From contig JAXLQV010000001.1 of NCBI GenBank assembly GCA_046331465.1, positions 992,001-1,056,000 on the forward strand: a stretch of DNA of 64,000 nt. Direction: 5' to 3'. Shown here in pieces: positions 35,443-45,030 of the stretch. The translations under genes were made by a program, and so were the position numbers. The DNA comes from UBA5066 sp046331465. Its GTDB lineage: Bacteria; Acidobacteriota; Thermoanaerobaculia; UBA5066. Position 1 is the stretch's first letter. Every line of letters starts with the position of its first letter. The notes under the pieces were generated by a model that ran no database searches, was not told where the DNA came from, and saw only the letters and a program-made list of their open reading frames with translations.

Positions 35443-36867
35443 CTAGCGTCCCTCCTCGAACACGGCCTCGACCTTCCCGGTCTTGATCGCGCGCATCAGC
35501 GCCGCGTGGTCCTTCTCGTTCTGGTCCGCGTAGGCGAACGAGTAGGACGCAATGGCCTTGTCGAAAGTGTCGCTCTTCCCCATGTATCCGCTGAGGACGA
35601 CCGGGCTTCCGGAGCGGGCGTGCGCAAGGGCGAGGGCCTTGCCGCACCATCCCGCGTAGATCAGCATCTCCGTCCGGCCAAACGTCTCGACCATCGCGCT
35701 GATCTTCATGTCCCTCAGCTGTCGTACGAAGAAGTCGCGCTTCGGCCCGCGGCTCCAGCCGAGGAACATGTCGCTCGCGGGCTGCATGAGCCGGTAGCCG
35801 TTCACGACCCGCTGGCCGTGGTTCGCGAACTCGCTCTTTCCCGCGAACGGCTCGAGGACCGACGCGCGCGCCTCCTTGATCTGGAGGAAGAGGGGGTCGC
35901 CCTCGCCGGTCGTCAGGAGGAGAACCATGCAGAGAGTCCCGACGCTGCCGACGCCGACGACCTTGACGGCGGCGTCCCGGAGCTCGTAGCGGTCGAGCAG
36001 GGTCTGGTAGGAGTGGGGAAGGGTGCCGTGGTAGACGGCGAAGGCGTCCCGGAAGACCTTCTGGATCTCGCCCGGGGGGTTCTGCTCGGTGTGGAAGATC
36101 GTCGGGAGGAGGTCCTTGATGACGGGGACGTCCCCCCGGTGCTCCGCGAGCTTCGGGAAGAGCTCCTCGCCCCGGCTCTTCGCCTGCTCCTTCTGGATCC
36201 GCTTGACGACCCGCTTCTGGAGGGCGGGGGGAAGCCCCTCGATCAGCTCCGCGGCCGTCATCGCGCGGTAGAAGAGCTCCAGCGTCTTCATCTGGCTGAA
36301 CTCGGACATCGACTCGCGGTAGGCGCGGACGCAGGTGAGGACCGTGTCCTTCGCGACGGCGTCGCTCAGCCCGTTGTCCCGGCAGGCGACGACGAAGCTC
36401 GGGGCGAGGCGCTTGACGTCCCACTCCCACGGCGCCGGCAGCGTCTCGTCGAGGTCGTTGATGGAGAAGATGACCTTCCGCTCGGGGGTGGCGAAACCGC
36501 CGAAGTTGCAGAGGTGGGCGTCGCCGCAGGCCTGGACGCGAAGGCCCGAGACCGGCGTGGTGGAGAGGTCGGAGGCCATCGTGAGAGCCGCACCCCGGTA
36601 GAACGTGAAGGCCGACTTCGCCATTCGCCCGTGGCGGAGGGGGAGGAGCTCCGGAACGCGCCCTTTCTCGGCCTCGAGGACGAGCTCGATCGCATCGGGG
36701 CGGTTCTTCGCCGGCGTCCACCCGGCGTGGGATTCGCGCGGGCACGCCTCCCGCAGCCTCTTGCCGAGCGCGTAGGCGTCCTCCCGGGAGAGCCCCGTCA
36801 TCTTCGCCGGAGCCTTCTCGGAAGCCGGTTTCGTCTTCCCGGCCTTTGACCGCTTCTTCGTCGCCAT
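35443..36867 (-). CDS. DUF2252 protein with kinase-like motifs, copy 2
   Basis: 474 aa, cytoplasmic, with a Lys-rich N-terminus (residues 1-22). GDAHLCN lies at 115-121, NDLDET at 137-142, WEWDVKRLA follows, GVGSVGT is at 305-311 and LQIKEA (K331) after it. These match copy 1 at 18467 in order and spacing, including the same catalytic-loop-before-nucleotide-loop arrangement. A further conserved block near residues 405-430 (ALALAHARSG, GYMGKSD) could form part of a pocket. The ATG at 36867 follows GGAGAGAAGG; an upstream in-frame extension lacks a site. It is divergent from the GH63 copy 2 gene. Confidence 0.82.
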   Translation of the reverse strand: MATKKRSKAGKTKPASEKAPAKMTGLSREDAYALGKRLREACPRESHAGWTPAKNRPDAIELVLEAEKGRVPELLPLRHGRMAKSAFTFYRGAALTMASDLSTTPVSGLRVQACGDAHLCNFGGFATPERKVIFSINDLDETLPAPWEWDVKRLAPSFVVACRDNGLSDAVAKDTVLTCVRAYRESMSEFSQMKTLELFYRAMTAAELIEGLPPALQKRVVKRIQKEQAKSRGEELFPKLAEHRGDVPVIKDLLPTIFHTEQNPPGEIQKVFRDAFAVYHGTLPHSYQTLLDRYELRDAAVKVVGVGSVGTLCMVLLLTTGEGDPLFLQIKEARASVLEPFAGKSEFANHGQRVVNGYRLMQPASDMFLGWSRGPKRDFFVRQLRDMKISAMVETFGRTEMLIYAGWCGKALALAHARSGSPVVLSGYMGKSDTFDKAIASYSFAYADQNEKDHAALMRAIKTGKVEAVFEEGR

Positions 36868-37165
36868 GGCCTTCTCTCCTTGCGGCAAGTCGTCCGTCCG
36901 AGGCGCTGGTCCGGCGGGATTCACCCGCTTCGTCCTCCTCGCAGGAAGGAGAACGCGTTTCCCGTCGACGCCCTGGCCTGCCGCGTGGAAAGTATGCGCC
37001 CGTCCGGCGTCCCGGGACCGGCCCGGATCCTCGGAGATTCCGGAGGCATGGTCCGGTACTTTCCCGAGGAGGTGCAACCTGCCCGAAGGGGCTAGAGTTC
37101 TTTTGGCACCCGCTCGGAGCGAGAATCGGCAACGACCCATTCAGCCCCGGAGAATGGAGACGGCG
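36868..37165. promoter_or_regulatory. 298-bp divergent intergenic region
   Basis: Lies between DUF2252 copy 2 (leftward) and GH63 copy 2 (rightward). I see no coding signal. A TAGAGT hexamer at 37093-37098 could be a -10 for the GH63 gene, followed by a T-rich stretch. No convincing -35 or operator palindrome is visible; small GC-rich inverted segments near 37060-37090 may be incidental. Confidence 0.35.
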
Positions 37166-39904
37166 ATGGCCCAGACGGAAACGGGATCTCCCTTTGTCGA
37201 CTGCACGGAACAGAAGAGGCTCAACGAGGCTCGCGAGGCGGGGGTCCCGTGGAAGAAGTGGGGGCCCTACCTCTCCGAGCGGCAGTGGGGGACGGTCCGC
37301 GAGGACTACAGCCGGGACGGGAACGCCTGGGACTACTTCTCGCACGACCAGGCCCGCTCGCGGGCCTACCGCTGGGGCGAGGACGGCCTCGGCGGGATCT
37401 CGGACGACAAGCAGCGGCTCTGCTTCGCCCTCGCTCTCTGGAACGGGAAGGACCCGATCCTGAAGGAGCGGATGTTCGGCCTGACGAACAGCGAGGCGAA
37501 CCACGGCGAGGACGTGAAGGAGTACTACTTCTACGTCGACTCCACGCCGACGCACTCCTACATGAAGTACCTCTACAAGTACCCGCAGCGGGAGTACCCG
37601 TACCGGGACCTCATCGAGACGAACCGCGGCCGGTCGCGGAAGGAGTTCGAGTACGAGCTGCTCGACACGGGGGCGTTCGAGGGCGACCGCTACTGGGACG
37701 TCTTCGTCGAGTACGCCAAGGAGGGGCCCGAGGACGTCCTCGTCAAGGTCACCGTCCACAACCGCGGCCCCGAGGCGGCGACGATCCATCTCCTCCCGAC
37801 GCTCTGGTTCCGGAACACCTGGAGCTGGGGCGACGGCGAGCCGAAGCCGTCCCTCCGGGCCGAGGGGGGCACGATCGTGGCGTCTCACCCCGAGCTCGGC
37901 GACATGTCTCTCTCGTGCGACGGCTACCCGGAGCTCCTCTTCACGGAGAACGAGTCGAACGTCTACCGGCTCTGGGGTCAGGCGAACCCGTCGCCCTACG
38001 TGAAGGACTCCTTCCACCAGTACGTCGTCGAGGGAGAGAAGGAGGCCGTGAACCCGGCGAGGACCGGGACGAAGGCCGCGGCGCACTACGTCGTGGACGT
38101 CCCGGCGGGCGGCTCGTCCGTCGTCCGCCTGCGCCTCTCCGCGGCGCGGCCGGCGGCGCCCTTCGGCCCGGCCTTCGACGCCTCCTTCCGCGCGCGCCTC
38201 GCCGACGCGGACGAGTTCTTCGCGCGGATCACGCCCCACTCCCTCACGGAGGACGAGCGGCGCGTCCACCGCCAGGCGATCGCCGGGATGCTCTGGGGCA
38301 AGCAGTTCTACTTCTACGACGTCGACCGGTGGCTGAAGGAGCACGAGGCGCATCCGCTCCTCGGCGCGAAGGCGCGGGAGATCCGGAACTCCGACTGGTT
38401 CCACATGTTCAACGGGGACGTCATCTCGATGCCCGACAAGTGGGAGTACCCCTGGTACGCCGCCTGGGACCTCGCGTTCCACACGGTCGCACTCTCGCTC
38501 GTCGACTTCGACTTCGCGAAGGACCAGCTCCTCCTGATGCTCCGGAGCCTCTACTTCCACCCGAACGGGCAGATCCCGGCCTACGAGTGGAACTTCGGCG
38601 ACGTGAACCCGCCCGTCCACGCGTGGGCCACGCTCTACCTCTACAAGTACGAGAAGAACCTCGGCCGGGCGGATCGGAAGTTCCTCGAGCGCGCCTTCCA
38701 GGGCCTGCAGCTCAACTTCAACTGGTGGGTGAACCGGAAGGACCCCTCGGGGAAGAACGTCTTCGCGGGCGGCTTCCTCGGCCTCGACAACATCGGCGTC
38801 TTCGACCGGAGCGCGAAGCTCCCGACCGGGGGCACACTCGAGCAGGCCGACGGGACGGCCTGGATGGCCTTCTACTGCCAGAACATGCTCGACATCGCGA
38901 CCATCCTGGCCGAGGACGATCCGGGCTACGAGGAGGTCGCCTTCAAGTACCTCCAGCACTTCTCGTGGATCGCCTACGCGATGGACCGGATCGGCGAGCA
39001 CCACGACGAGATGTGGGACGAGAAGGACGGCTTCTTCTACGACGTCCTGCGGCTCCCGAACGGCGACGCGACGCGCCTGAAGGTCCGCTCGATGGTCGGC
39101 CTCCTGCCGCTCTGCGCCGCCACCGTCTTCGAGGGGGAGACGCTGGAGCGGATGCCCCGGCTTCGCGAGCTGATCGCGCTCTTCCGCCAGCGCCACCCGG
39201 ACGTCTTCGCGCACATCGCCCCGACCGCGGACGGGTACGTCGGGTACGGCAACCGGCGGCTCCTCTCCGTCCTCAACAAGGCGAAGCTCGAGCGGGTCCT
39301 CGGCTACCTGCTCGACGAGGAGGAGTTCCTCGGCCCGCACGGGATCCGGTCGCTCTCGAAGTTCCACGACAGACACCCCTTCGTCTTCCACGTCGAGGGA
39401 CAGGCCCACGTCGTGTCGTACCTGCCGGCCGAGTCGGACAACGGGATGTTCGGCGGGAACTCGAACTGGCGCGGCCCCGTCTGGATGCCGGTGAACGTCC
39501 TCATCGTCCGCGGCCTCCTCAACCTCTACGGCTTCTACGGCGACGACTTCACCGTCGAGTGCCCGACGGGCTCCGGGAACCGGATGACCCTCTTCGAGGT
39601 GGCGAAGGAGATCACCGGACGCCTCGCGGGGATCTTCCTGCGCGACGCGAACGGGAAGCGCCCCGTCTACGGCGGGACGGCGGAGTTCCAGGAGGACCCG
39701 CACTGGCGCGACCTGGTCCTCTTCTACGAGTACTTCCACGGCGACAACGGGGCCGGACTCGGCGCGAGCCACCAGACGGGCTGGACGGGCTGCATCGCCC
39801 CGCTCCTCGACCTCTTCGGCCGCGTCACGGGCGAGGAGATCCTGAAGACGGCGAAGGACGGCCTCGCCGCCCGCCTCGTCCGCGAGCAGGTGCAGGGCGA
39901 GTAG
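37166..39904 (+). CDS. GH63-type (MGH1-like) glucosidase, copy 2
   Basis: 912 aa and cytoplasmic (no signal peptide). Very similar along its length to copy 1 at 15294: YLSERQWGTVREDYS, RAYRWGEDGLGGI, YEWNFGDVNPP, GGFLGLDNIGVFDR, GNSNWRGPVWMPVN and GASHQTGWTG are all present. It has a longer C-terminal tail and a different stretch near residues 400-420. GGAG six bases before ATG 37166 supports this start over the ATG at 37154. The GH13 gene starts 10 bp downstream, so glycan breakdown by the two enzymes is probably linked. Confidence 0.87.
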   Translation: MAQTETGSPFVDCTEQKRLNEAREAGVPWKKWGPYLSERQWGTVREDYSRDGNAWDYFSHDQARSRAYRWGEDGLGGISDDKQRLCFALALWNGKDPILKERMFGLTNSEANHGEDVKEYYFYVDSTPTHSYMKYLYKYPQREYPYRDLIETNRGRSRKEFEYELLDTGAFEGDRYWDVFVEYAKEGPEDVLVKVTVHNRGPEAATIHLLPTLWFRNTWSWGDGEPKPSLRAEGGTIVASHPELGDMSLSCDGYPELLFTENESNVYRLWGQANPSPYVKDSFHQYVVEGEKEAVNPARTGTKAAAHYVVDVPAGGSSVVRLRLSAARPAAPFGPAFDASFRARLADADEFFARITPHSLTEDERRVHRQAIAGMLWGKQFYFYDVDRWLKEHEAHPLLGAKAREIRNSDWFHMFNGDVISMPDKWEYPWYAAWDLAFHTVALSLVDFDFAKDQLLLMLRSLYFHPNGQIPAYEWNFGDVNPPVHAWATLYLYKYEKNLGRADRKFLERAFQGLQLNFNWWVNRKDPSGKNVFAGGFLGLDNIGVFDRSAKLPTGGTLEQADGTAWMAFYCQNMLDIATILAEDDPGYEEVAFKYLQHFSWIAYAMDRIGEHHDEMWDEKDGFFYDVLRLPNGDATRLKVRSMVGLLPLCAATVFEGETLERMPRLRELIALFRQRHPDVFAHIAPTADGYVGYGNRRLLSVLNKAKLERVLGYLLDEEEFLGPHGIRSLSKFHDRHPFVFHVEGQAHVVSYLPAESDNGMFGGNSNWRGPVWMPVNVLIVRGLLNLYGFYGDDFTVECPTGSGNRMTLFEVAKEITGRLAGIFLRDANGKRPVYGGTAEFQEDPHWRDLVLFYEYFHGDNGAGLGASHQTGWTGCIAPLLDLFGRVTGEEILKTAKDGLAARLVREQVQGE

Positions 39905-39914
39905 GGGGCTCGAA

Positions 39915-41396
39915 GTGGCCGGGCCGCGCTACCCGTCCCTCTTCCAGGTCAACACGCGCGTCCGCCTCTCGGAGCTCTCCGCCGGGCTGGGGCGACCGGC
40001 GACGCTCGACGACGTCCCGGACGCCGAGCTCGACCGCCTCGCGGCGGACGGCTTCGACCTCGTCTGGTTCCTCGGCGTCTGGCAGACGGGCGAGGCGGCG
40101 CGGCGCGTCTCCGCCTCGAACGAGGGGTGGCGCGCGGAGTACCGGCGCGTCCTCCCCGACTTCCGCGAGTCCGACGTCTGCGGCTCCTGCTTCGCGATCC
40201 GCGACTACCACGTCCACTCCGACTTCGGCGGCGACGCGGCGCTCGCCCGTCTCCGAGGGCGGCTTCGCGAGCGGGGCCTCCGGCTCATCCTCGACTTCGT
40301 CCCGAACCACATGGCGCCCGACCACCCGTGGGTGACGGACCACCCGGAGTGGTTCGTCGAGGGGACGTGGGCGGACCTCGGCCGCGAGCCGCAGAACTAC
40401 ACGAAGGTCCCGACCGCGACGGGGGAGCGGATCCTCGCCTACGGCCGCGACCCCTACTTCGACGGCTGGCCCGACACGTTCCAGCTGAACTACGGCTGCT
40501 GGGCCCTCCAGGAGGCGATGCTCGGGGAGCTGCTCCGCATCTCGAAGCAGTGCGACGGCGTCCGCTGCGACATGGCGATGCTCGTCCTCCCGGAGGTCTT
40601 CGAGAGGACGTGGGGGATCCCGTCCGAGCCGTTCTGGCCGCGCGCGACGGCGGCCGTCCGCTCGGCCGCGCCGGGGTTCCTCTTCCTCGCCGAGGTCTAC
40701 TGGGACCTCGAGTGGACGCTCCAGCAGCAGGGGTTCGACTACACCTACGACAAGCGGCTCTACGACCGCCTGGAGCACCGCCTCGCGCGGCCCGTCCGCG
40801 AGCACCTCTACGCAGGGCTCGACTTCCAGGACCGCCTCGCGCGCTTCCTCGAGAACCACGACGAGCCGCGGGCGGCGGCGACGTTCCCGCCGGAGGTCCA
40901 CCGGGCCGCGGCCGTCGTCACGTTCTTCACGCCCGGCCTCCGCTTCGTCCACCAGGGGCAGCGGGAAGGGAAGCGGACGCGGATCCCGGTCCACCTCGGG
41001 CGCGGGCCGTCGGAGAGGCCCGACGCCGAGGTCGCGCACTTCTACGAGGACCTCCTCGCGTGCCTCCGGGACGCGGCCTTCCGCCTCGGGAGCTGGCAGC
41101 TCCTCGAGTGCCGCGCGGCCTGGGACGGGAACCCGACCTGGGACGACTTCCTCGCGTTCGCGTGGTCGGGCCCGGGCGACCTCCGCCGGCTCGTCGCCGT
41201 GAACTACTCCGGACACCAGAGCCAGTGCTGGCTGGCGCTCCCGTGGGGCGAGCTCGCCGGGCGGACCTTCCGGCTGAGCGACCGACTCGGCCCGGCCGTC
41301 CACGACCGCGACGGGAACGAGCTCGCCGCGCGAGGCCTCTACCTCGACCTGCCGGCGTGGGGCTACCACGTCTTCGAGGTCGCCCCGCTCGGGTGA
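39915..41396 (+). CDS. GH13 alpha-amylase-family enzyme
   Basis: 493 aa with no signal peptide; GTG start after AGGGGG. The (beta/alpha)8 motifs are all present: DFVPNH (region I), GVRCDMA (region II, nucleophile Asp), LAEVYW (region III, acid/base Glu) and FLENHDEPR (region IV, transition-state Asp). After the barrel is a short C-terminal beta domain. It acts on alpha-glucans or alpha-glucosides; the specificity (amylase, transferase or trehalose-related) cannot be told. The region between IV and the C-terminus is short, so it is smaller than most full-length amylases. It lies 10 bp after GH63 copy 2. Confidence 0.88.
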   Translation: MAGPRYPSLFQVNTRVRLSELSAGLGRPATLDDVPDAELDRLAADGFDLVWFLGVWQTGEAARRVSASNEGWRAEYRRVLPDFRESDVCGSCFAIRDYHVHSDFGGDAALARLRGRLRERGLRLILDFVPNHMAPDHPWVTDHPEWFVEGTWADLGREPQNYTKVPTATGERILAYGRDPYFDGWPDTFQLNYGCWALQEAMLGELLRISKQCDGVRCDMAMLVLPEVFERTWGIPSEPFWPRATAAVRSAAPGFLFLAEVYWDLEWTLQQQGFDYTYDKRLYDRLEHRLARPVREHLYAGLDFQDRLARFLENHDEPRAAATFPPEVHRAAAVVTFFTPGLRFVHQGQREGKRTRIPVHLGRGPSERPDAEVAHFYEDLLACLRDAAFRLGSWQLLECRAAWDGNPTWDDFLAFAWSGPGDLRRLVAVNYSGHQSQCWLALPWGELAGRTFRLSDRLGPAVHDRDGNELAARGLYLDLPAWGYHVFEVAPLG

Positions 41397-41400
41397 GGCG

Positions 41401-43308
41401 ATGATGCAGATCCACCGTGCCGGCATCACCGCCGCTCTCGCCGTCGGTCTTCTCGCGACCGCACTCCCCGCCCGCGCCTGGATCTACCCCGAGCACCGGT
41501 CGATCGCGGGGACGGCCGTCTCCGAGCTCGCTCCCGCCGACCGCGAGGCGCTGGACGCCCTCTGGGCCGAGGCGCGGAAGGGGCACGAGGAGAGGCTCTG
41601 CGACACGCCGTGGGCGGGGGACCAGGGAAAGAACCCCGCCTGCCTCGACTGGTCCGCCTGGCCGGCCATCTCCGGGGACCACTCCTGCTCGGCGGGGCAG
41701 ATGCTCGGGACGGTCCTCGAGAGCGACTGGGTCCTGAAGGTCGCCGGCATCTGCTCGCGCCTCGAGGTCTCCCTCGCGACCGCGAAGAACCCGATCCAGC
41801 TCACGAACCGGCTCGTGAAGTCGGACCTCGAGCTCGAGCGCGCCGACAAGGAATACAGCTCGCGCGCCGGCGCCAACAACGTCCACTTCCTCCTCTCCCG
41901 GATGTCGGACGACCCGCTCGTCTACCTGAAGGAGAGCGTGAAGACCGGGGGCGACCTGAACGCGGTGGGGGTCTGGATCCGCGCGCACCTCGCAGCGATG
42001 CGTCTCGCCCGCGAGCTCGCCTCGGGGCGCGTCGCCCCGGGCGACCGCCCGGCCCTCGCGCGGAGGGCGCTCGCCCTCGAGGCGTACGGGCTCCACTTCC
42101 TCGAGGATTCCTTCGCCGCGGGCCACGTCGCGGGGACCTGGGGAAACGTCGCGACGCGGAAGGGGACCCACGACTACTACAACGAGCACGGCCTCGACAC
42201 CCGGACCTGGGGCGGCGACTCGATCATCCTCTACGGAGACGCCCGGATGCGCCCGCAGGACCGCGAGCGGGCGGCGAAGTCGGTCGGGATGAGCCTCTCG
42301 CAGCTCCTCGCCGCGCTCCGGCCGGACGACGCGCTCGCCGTGGCCGTCGAGGAGATCCCGCTCCCGTCGGCCGAAGGGATCGTCTCGTTCGACACCTGCA
42401 CCTCGATGACGCTGCCGGGGATGCCGCCGGCGCCCGAGGCTCTCTACGAGCCGCTCGGGTCGATCCTTCGCACCTTCCCCGTCCCGGGACGGGAAACCGA
42501 GGGGGCGCTCCCGAGATTCCGGTCGGAGGTCGGCCCCTTCATAGGGATCGCGAGCAGCCTCCGGGGCGCGTTCGCGTCGGGCGGCCTCGACGCGGAGACG
42601 GCCTCGACGCGGTGGACCGGGACGATGGACCTGAGCGCCCGGTTCGGCCTCGGCCTCGACGCGCTCCTCGGCGAGATGGGAGACGGCCAGATCTTCCTCC
42701 AGGTGGGCGTCTCCTACTCGACGAAGCAGGTCTCGACCTGCAACGGCTGCACCGGCGAGGAAGCCTTCTACGGCCTCTTCCCGCGGATGCCCGCGCGAAC
42801 GGGCCTCTCGACGCGGATCCGCCTCCCGTTCTGGCTCATTCCCGGCGACCTCCTCGTCGCCACGCCCCTTCTCGTCTTCACCTCGCCCCACACGCTCGAG
42901 AAGATGGGGATCACCGCCGCGAACGGCGGCCTGATCCCGTGGCAGGCGGCCTTCTCGACGTTCCTCGGCCGGATGCAGTTCTGCCTCGGCCGCGAGGTGG
43001 GGGCCACCTTCTACGGCTACTCGGGCGGGGAGGACAAGCTCCTCGTCGTCGAGGAGGCCCCGGCCGGCTCGATCCTCGTCCCCATCGCGCTCCGCTCCGT
43101 CGACGTCGAGCTCCCCGTCCTCGAGGTCCGCCCCTTCCGGGACTTCTCCGCCCACCAGACGTCCGCGCTCGTCTTCCAGCTCGGGGCGGGGGCCGACATC
43201 CCGACGAAGGTGACGGTCCTCTCCCCGTCGACGGCGCCGAAGCCCGACCTGAGCCCGAGCTGGTACGGCTACGTCAAGCTCGTCTTCGACTGGAGGAGGT
43301 ACTTCTGA
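41401..43308 (+). CDS. predicted zinc phospholipase C / P1-nuclease-like N-domain fused to C-terminal barrel
   Basis: 635 aa. The signal peptide ends ...ALPARA, so the mature protein would begin with Trp27, followed by His32. This matches the N-terminal Trp1 and His6 zinc ligands of P1/S1 nucleases. HFLED at 232-236 and GH at 241-242 give the His-x(3)-Asp-x(5)-His spacing of the same family and of bacterial zinc-dependent phospholipase C; DH at 93-94, H162 and H257 are candidate further ligands. The second half (about 330-635) is beta-rich and ends in DWRRYF, with a terminal Phe like outer-membrane barrels. The activity (phospholipid or nucleic acid) is not decided. It sits between GH13 and MscS genes. 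Confidence 0.68.
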   Translation: MMQIHRAGITAALAVGLLATALPARAWIYPEHRSIAGTAVSELAPADREALDALWAEARKGHEERLCDTPWAGDQGKNPACLDWSAWPAISGDHSCSAGQMLGTVLESDWVLKVAGICSRLEVSLATAKNPIQLTNRLVKSDLELERADKEYSSRAGANNVHFLLSRMSDDPLVYLKESVKTGGDLNAVGVWIRAHLAAMRLARELASGRVAPGDRPALARRALALEAYGLHFLEDSFAAGHVAGTWGNVATRKGTHDYYNEHGLDTRTWGGDSIILYGDARMRPQDRERAAKSVGMSLSQLLAALRPDDALAVAVEEIPLPSAEGIVSFDTCTSMTLPGMPPAPEALYEPLGSILRTFPVPGRETEGALPRFRSEVGPFIGIASSLRGAFASGGLDAETASTRWTGTMDLSARFGLGLDALLGEMGDGQIFLQVGVSYSTKQVSTCNGCTGEEAFYGLFPRMPARTGLSTRIRLPFWLIPGDLLVATPLLVFTSPHTLEKMGITAANGGLIPWQAAFSTFLGRMQFCLGREVGATFYGYSGGEDKLLVVEEAPAGSILVPIALRSVDVELPVLEVRPFRDFSAHQTSALVFQLGAGADIPTKVTVLSPSTAPKPDLSPSWYGYVKLVFDWRRYF

Positions 43309-44999
43309 CACAGCCCTCTGACCGACGGCCACCGGCCCGGCGTCTCGCCGGGCTCCTCGCCCTCCTTCCCCTCCTGGCGCCGGCGGGCTCCCGCGCGGAG
43401 GAAGCCGCGACACTCGTCCCGCCTCCGGCCCAGGCGCAGCCCGCGCCCTCGCCGACGGCGGGGAAGGTGCCCCCGGCCGACGTCATGGTCGGGAACAGGA
43501 AAGTCGCGACCCTCCGCGGCGTCCTCTACCAGAACCCGCCGCAAGAGCGGGCGCGTGTCGCCAACGAGAGGATCGAGGCCGCGCTCCAGGCCGGCGGCCC
43601 TCTCGACGTGTCAGTGCGATCCGAGGCCCCCGGCCGGCTCTTCCTGATCGGCGGCCGCGGGATGTTCGGCCTGACTCCCGCGGACCTCGACGAGGCCTCG
43701 GGAGAGACCCTGGACCAGGCCGCCGCCGCGGCCGCGGCGCGGCTTCAGCTGGCGGTTCGCGAGGCGCGCGAGCAGCGAAGCCTGCCCGACCTCCTGAAGG
43801 CGCTCGCGCTGAGCGTCGCTGCGACGCTCGTCCTCGTCCTCGTCCTCTTCCTCCTCGAACGGCTCCGCCGGTGGGCCGCACACCTGGCTGCGGACGCGGC
43901 CCACGCGCGCCTCGGCGCGATGAGGATCCCCGGGAAGGCGCTCCTCGAGAAGGACCGCCTCTACTGGGTCACGACGCGCGTCGTCCTTCTCGTGACGCGC
44001 GTCGTCGACCTCCTCGCCGCCTACCTCTGGATCACGTACGTCCTCAAGCGCTTCGCCTGGTCGCGCCCCTGGGGAGAGCAGCTCGGGGCGTGGTTCCTCG
44101 CAACCGCGGAAAGACTCGGGATCGCGGCGATCGGGGCGCTCCCGGACCTCGCCGTCGTCGGCCTGATCTACCTCGCCACGCGGTGGCTCCTGAGATTCGT
44201 CGGCATGCTCTTCACGGCGATCGAGGAGGGCCGGATCGAGGTCTCCGAGACGCTCCGGGAGACGACCCAGCCGACACGCCGGATCGTCACCGTCGTCTTC
44301 TGGATCTTCGCCCTCATCATGGCCTACCCCTACCTCCCCGGGAGCGGGAGCGAGGCGTTCAAGGGCGTCGGCGTGATGGTCGGCCTGATGGTCTCCATCG
44401 GCTCGAGCGCCCTCATCGGACAGCTCGCGAGCGGATTCATGATCATGTACTCGCGGACGCTCAAGGTCGGCGACTTCGTGAAGGCGGGCGACATCGAAGG
44501 GACGGTCTCGCAGCTCGGCCTCTTCGCGACGAGGATCCAGACGCTGAAGAAGGAGACCGTCACCATCCCGAACGCCGTCCTCGCGGGCCAGATCACGAAG
44601 AACTACTCACAGGCGACGGACCCGAACGGCATCGTCCTCGGGACGAGCATCACGATCGGGTACGACACGCCGTGGCGGCAGGTCGAGGGCCTCCTCCTCC
44701 TCGCGGCTGAGAGGACGCCGGGGCTGAAGAAAGAGCCTGCTCCCTGGGTGCTCCAGAGGTCCCTCACCGACTTCTACGTCGAGTACGAGATCTGCGGCTA
44801 CCTCGAGGACGCGCTCTCCCGAGTCCCAACCCTCACCGCGCTCCACTCGAACATCCTCGACGTCTTCAACGAATACGGGGTCCAGATCACCTCGCCCAAC
44901 TACGAGGCCGACCCCGAGATGCCGAAAATTGTTCCCAGGGAGCAGTGGTACGCCGCGCCGTCGCGACGCCCTCCCAAAGGTGAAGTCGGGCCGAAATGA
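43305..44999 (+). CDS. MscS-family mechanosensitive channel, copy 1 (CTG start)
   Basis: 564 aa. A signal-like N-terminus (LAGLLALLPLLAPAGSRAEE) precedes a periplasmic alpha/beta domain (about 50-155), then several transmembrane helices and the MscS core: a pore-helix-like run GVMVGLMVSIGSSALIGQLASGFMIMYSR and the beta domain VGDFVKAGDIEGTVSQLGLFATRIQTLKKETVTIPNAVL. Osmotic-downshift release is the usual role. No ATG, GTG or TTG is available at a sensible place; CTG at 43305 lies 8 nt after GGAGGAGG and overlaps the upstream stop as CTGA, so I propose a CTG start. Any later start would cut off the signal peptide. Confidence 0.82.
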   Translation: MTQPSDRRPPARRLAGLLALLPLLAPAGSRAEEAATLVPPPAQAQPAPSPTAGKVPPADVMVGNRKVATLRGVLYQNPPQERARVANERIEAALQAGGPLDVSVRSEAPGRLFLIGGRGMFGLTPADLDEASGETLDQAAAAAAARLQLAVREAREQRSLPDLLKALALSVAATLVLVLVLFLLERLRRWAAHLAADAAHARLGAMRIPGKALLEKDRLYWVTTRVVLLVTRVVDLLAAYLWITYVLKRFAWSRPWGEQLGAWFLATAERLGIAAIGALPDLAVVGLIYLATRWLLRFVGMLFTAIEEGRIEVSETLRETTQPTRRIVTVVFWIFALIMAYPYLPGSGSEAFKGVGVMVGLMVSIGSSALIGQLASGFMIMYSRTLKVGDFVKAGDIEGTVSQLGLFATRIQTLKKETVTIPNAVLAGQITKNYSQATDPNGIVLGTSITIGYDTPWRQVEGLLLLAAERTPGLKKEPAPWVLQRSLTDFYVEYEICGYLEDALSRVPTLTALHSNILDVFNEYGVQITSPNYEADPEMPKIVPREQWYAAPSRRPPKGEVGPK

Positions 45000-45030
45000 G
45001 GCGCCCGGCTTGGATATACTGCGAGGCGAC

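Noticed and set aside
37096..37120. A possible sigma54 promoter (TGGCAC at about 37103) before GH63 copy 2.
   Set aside because: The second element (TTGC at the right spacing) is missing.
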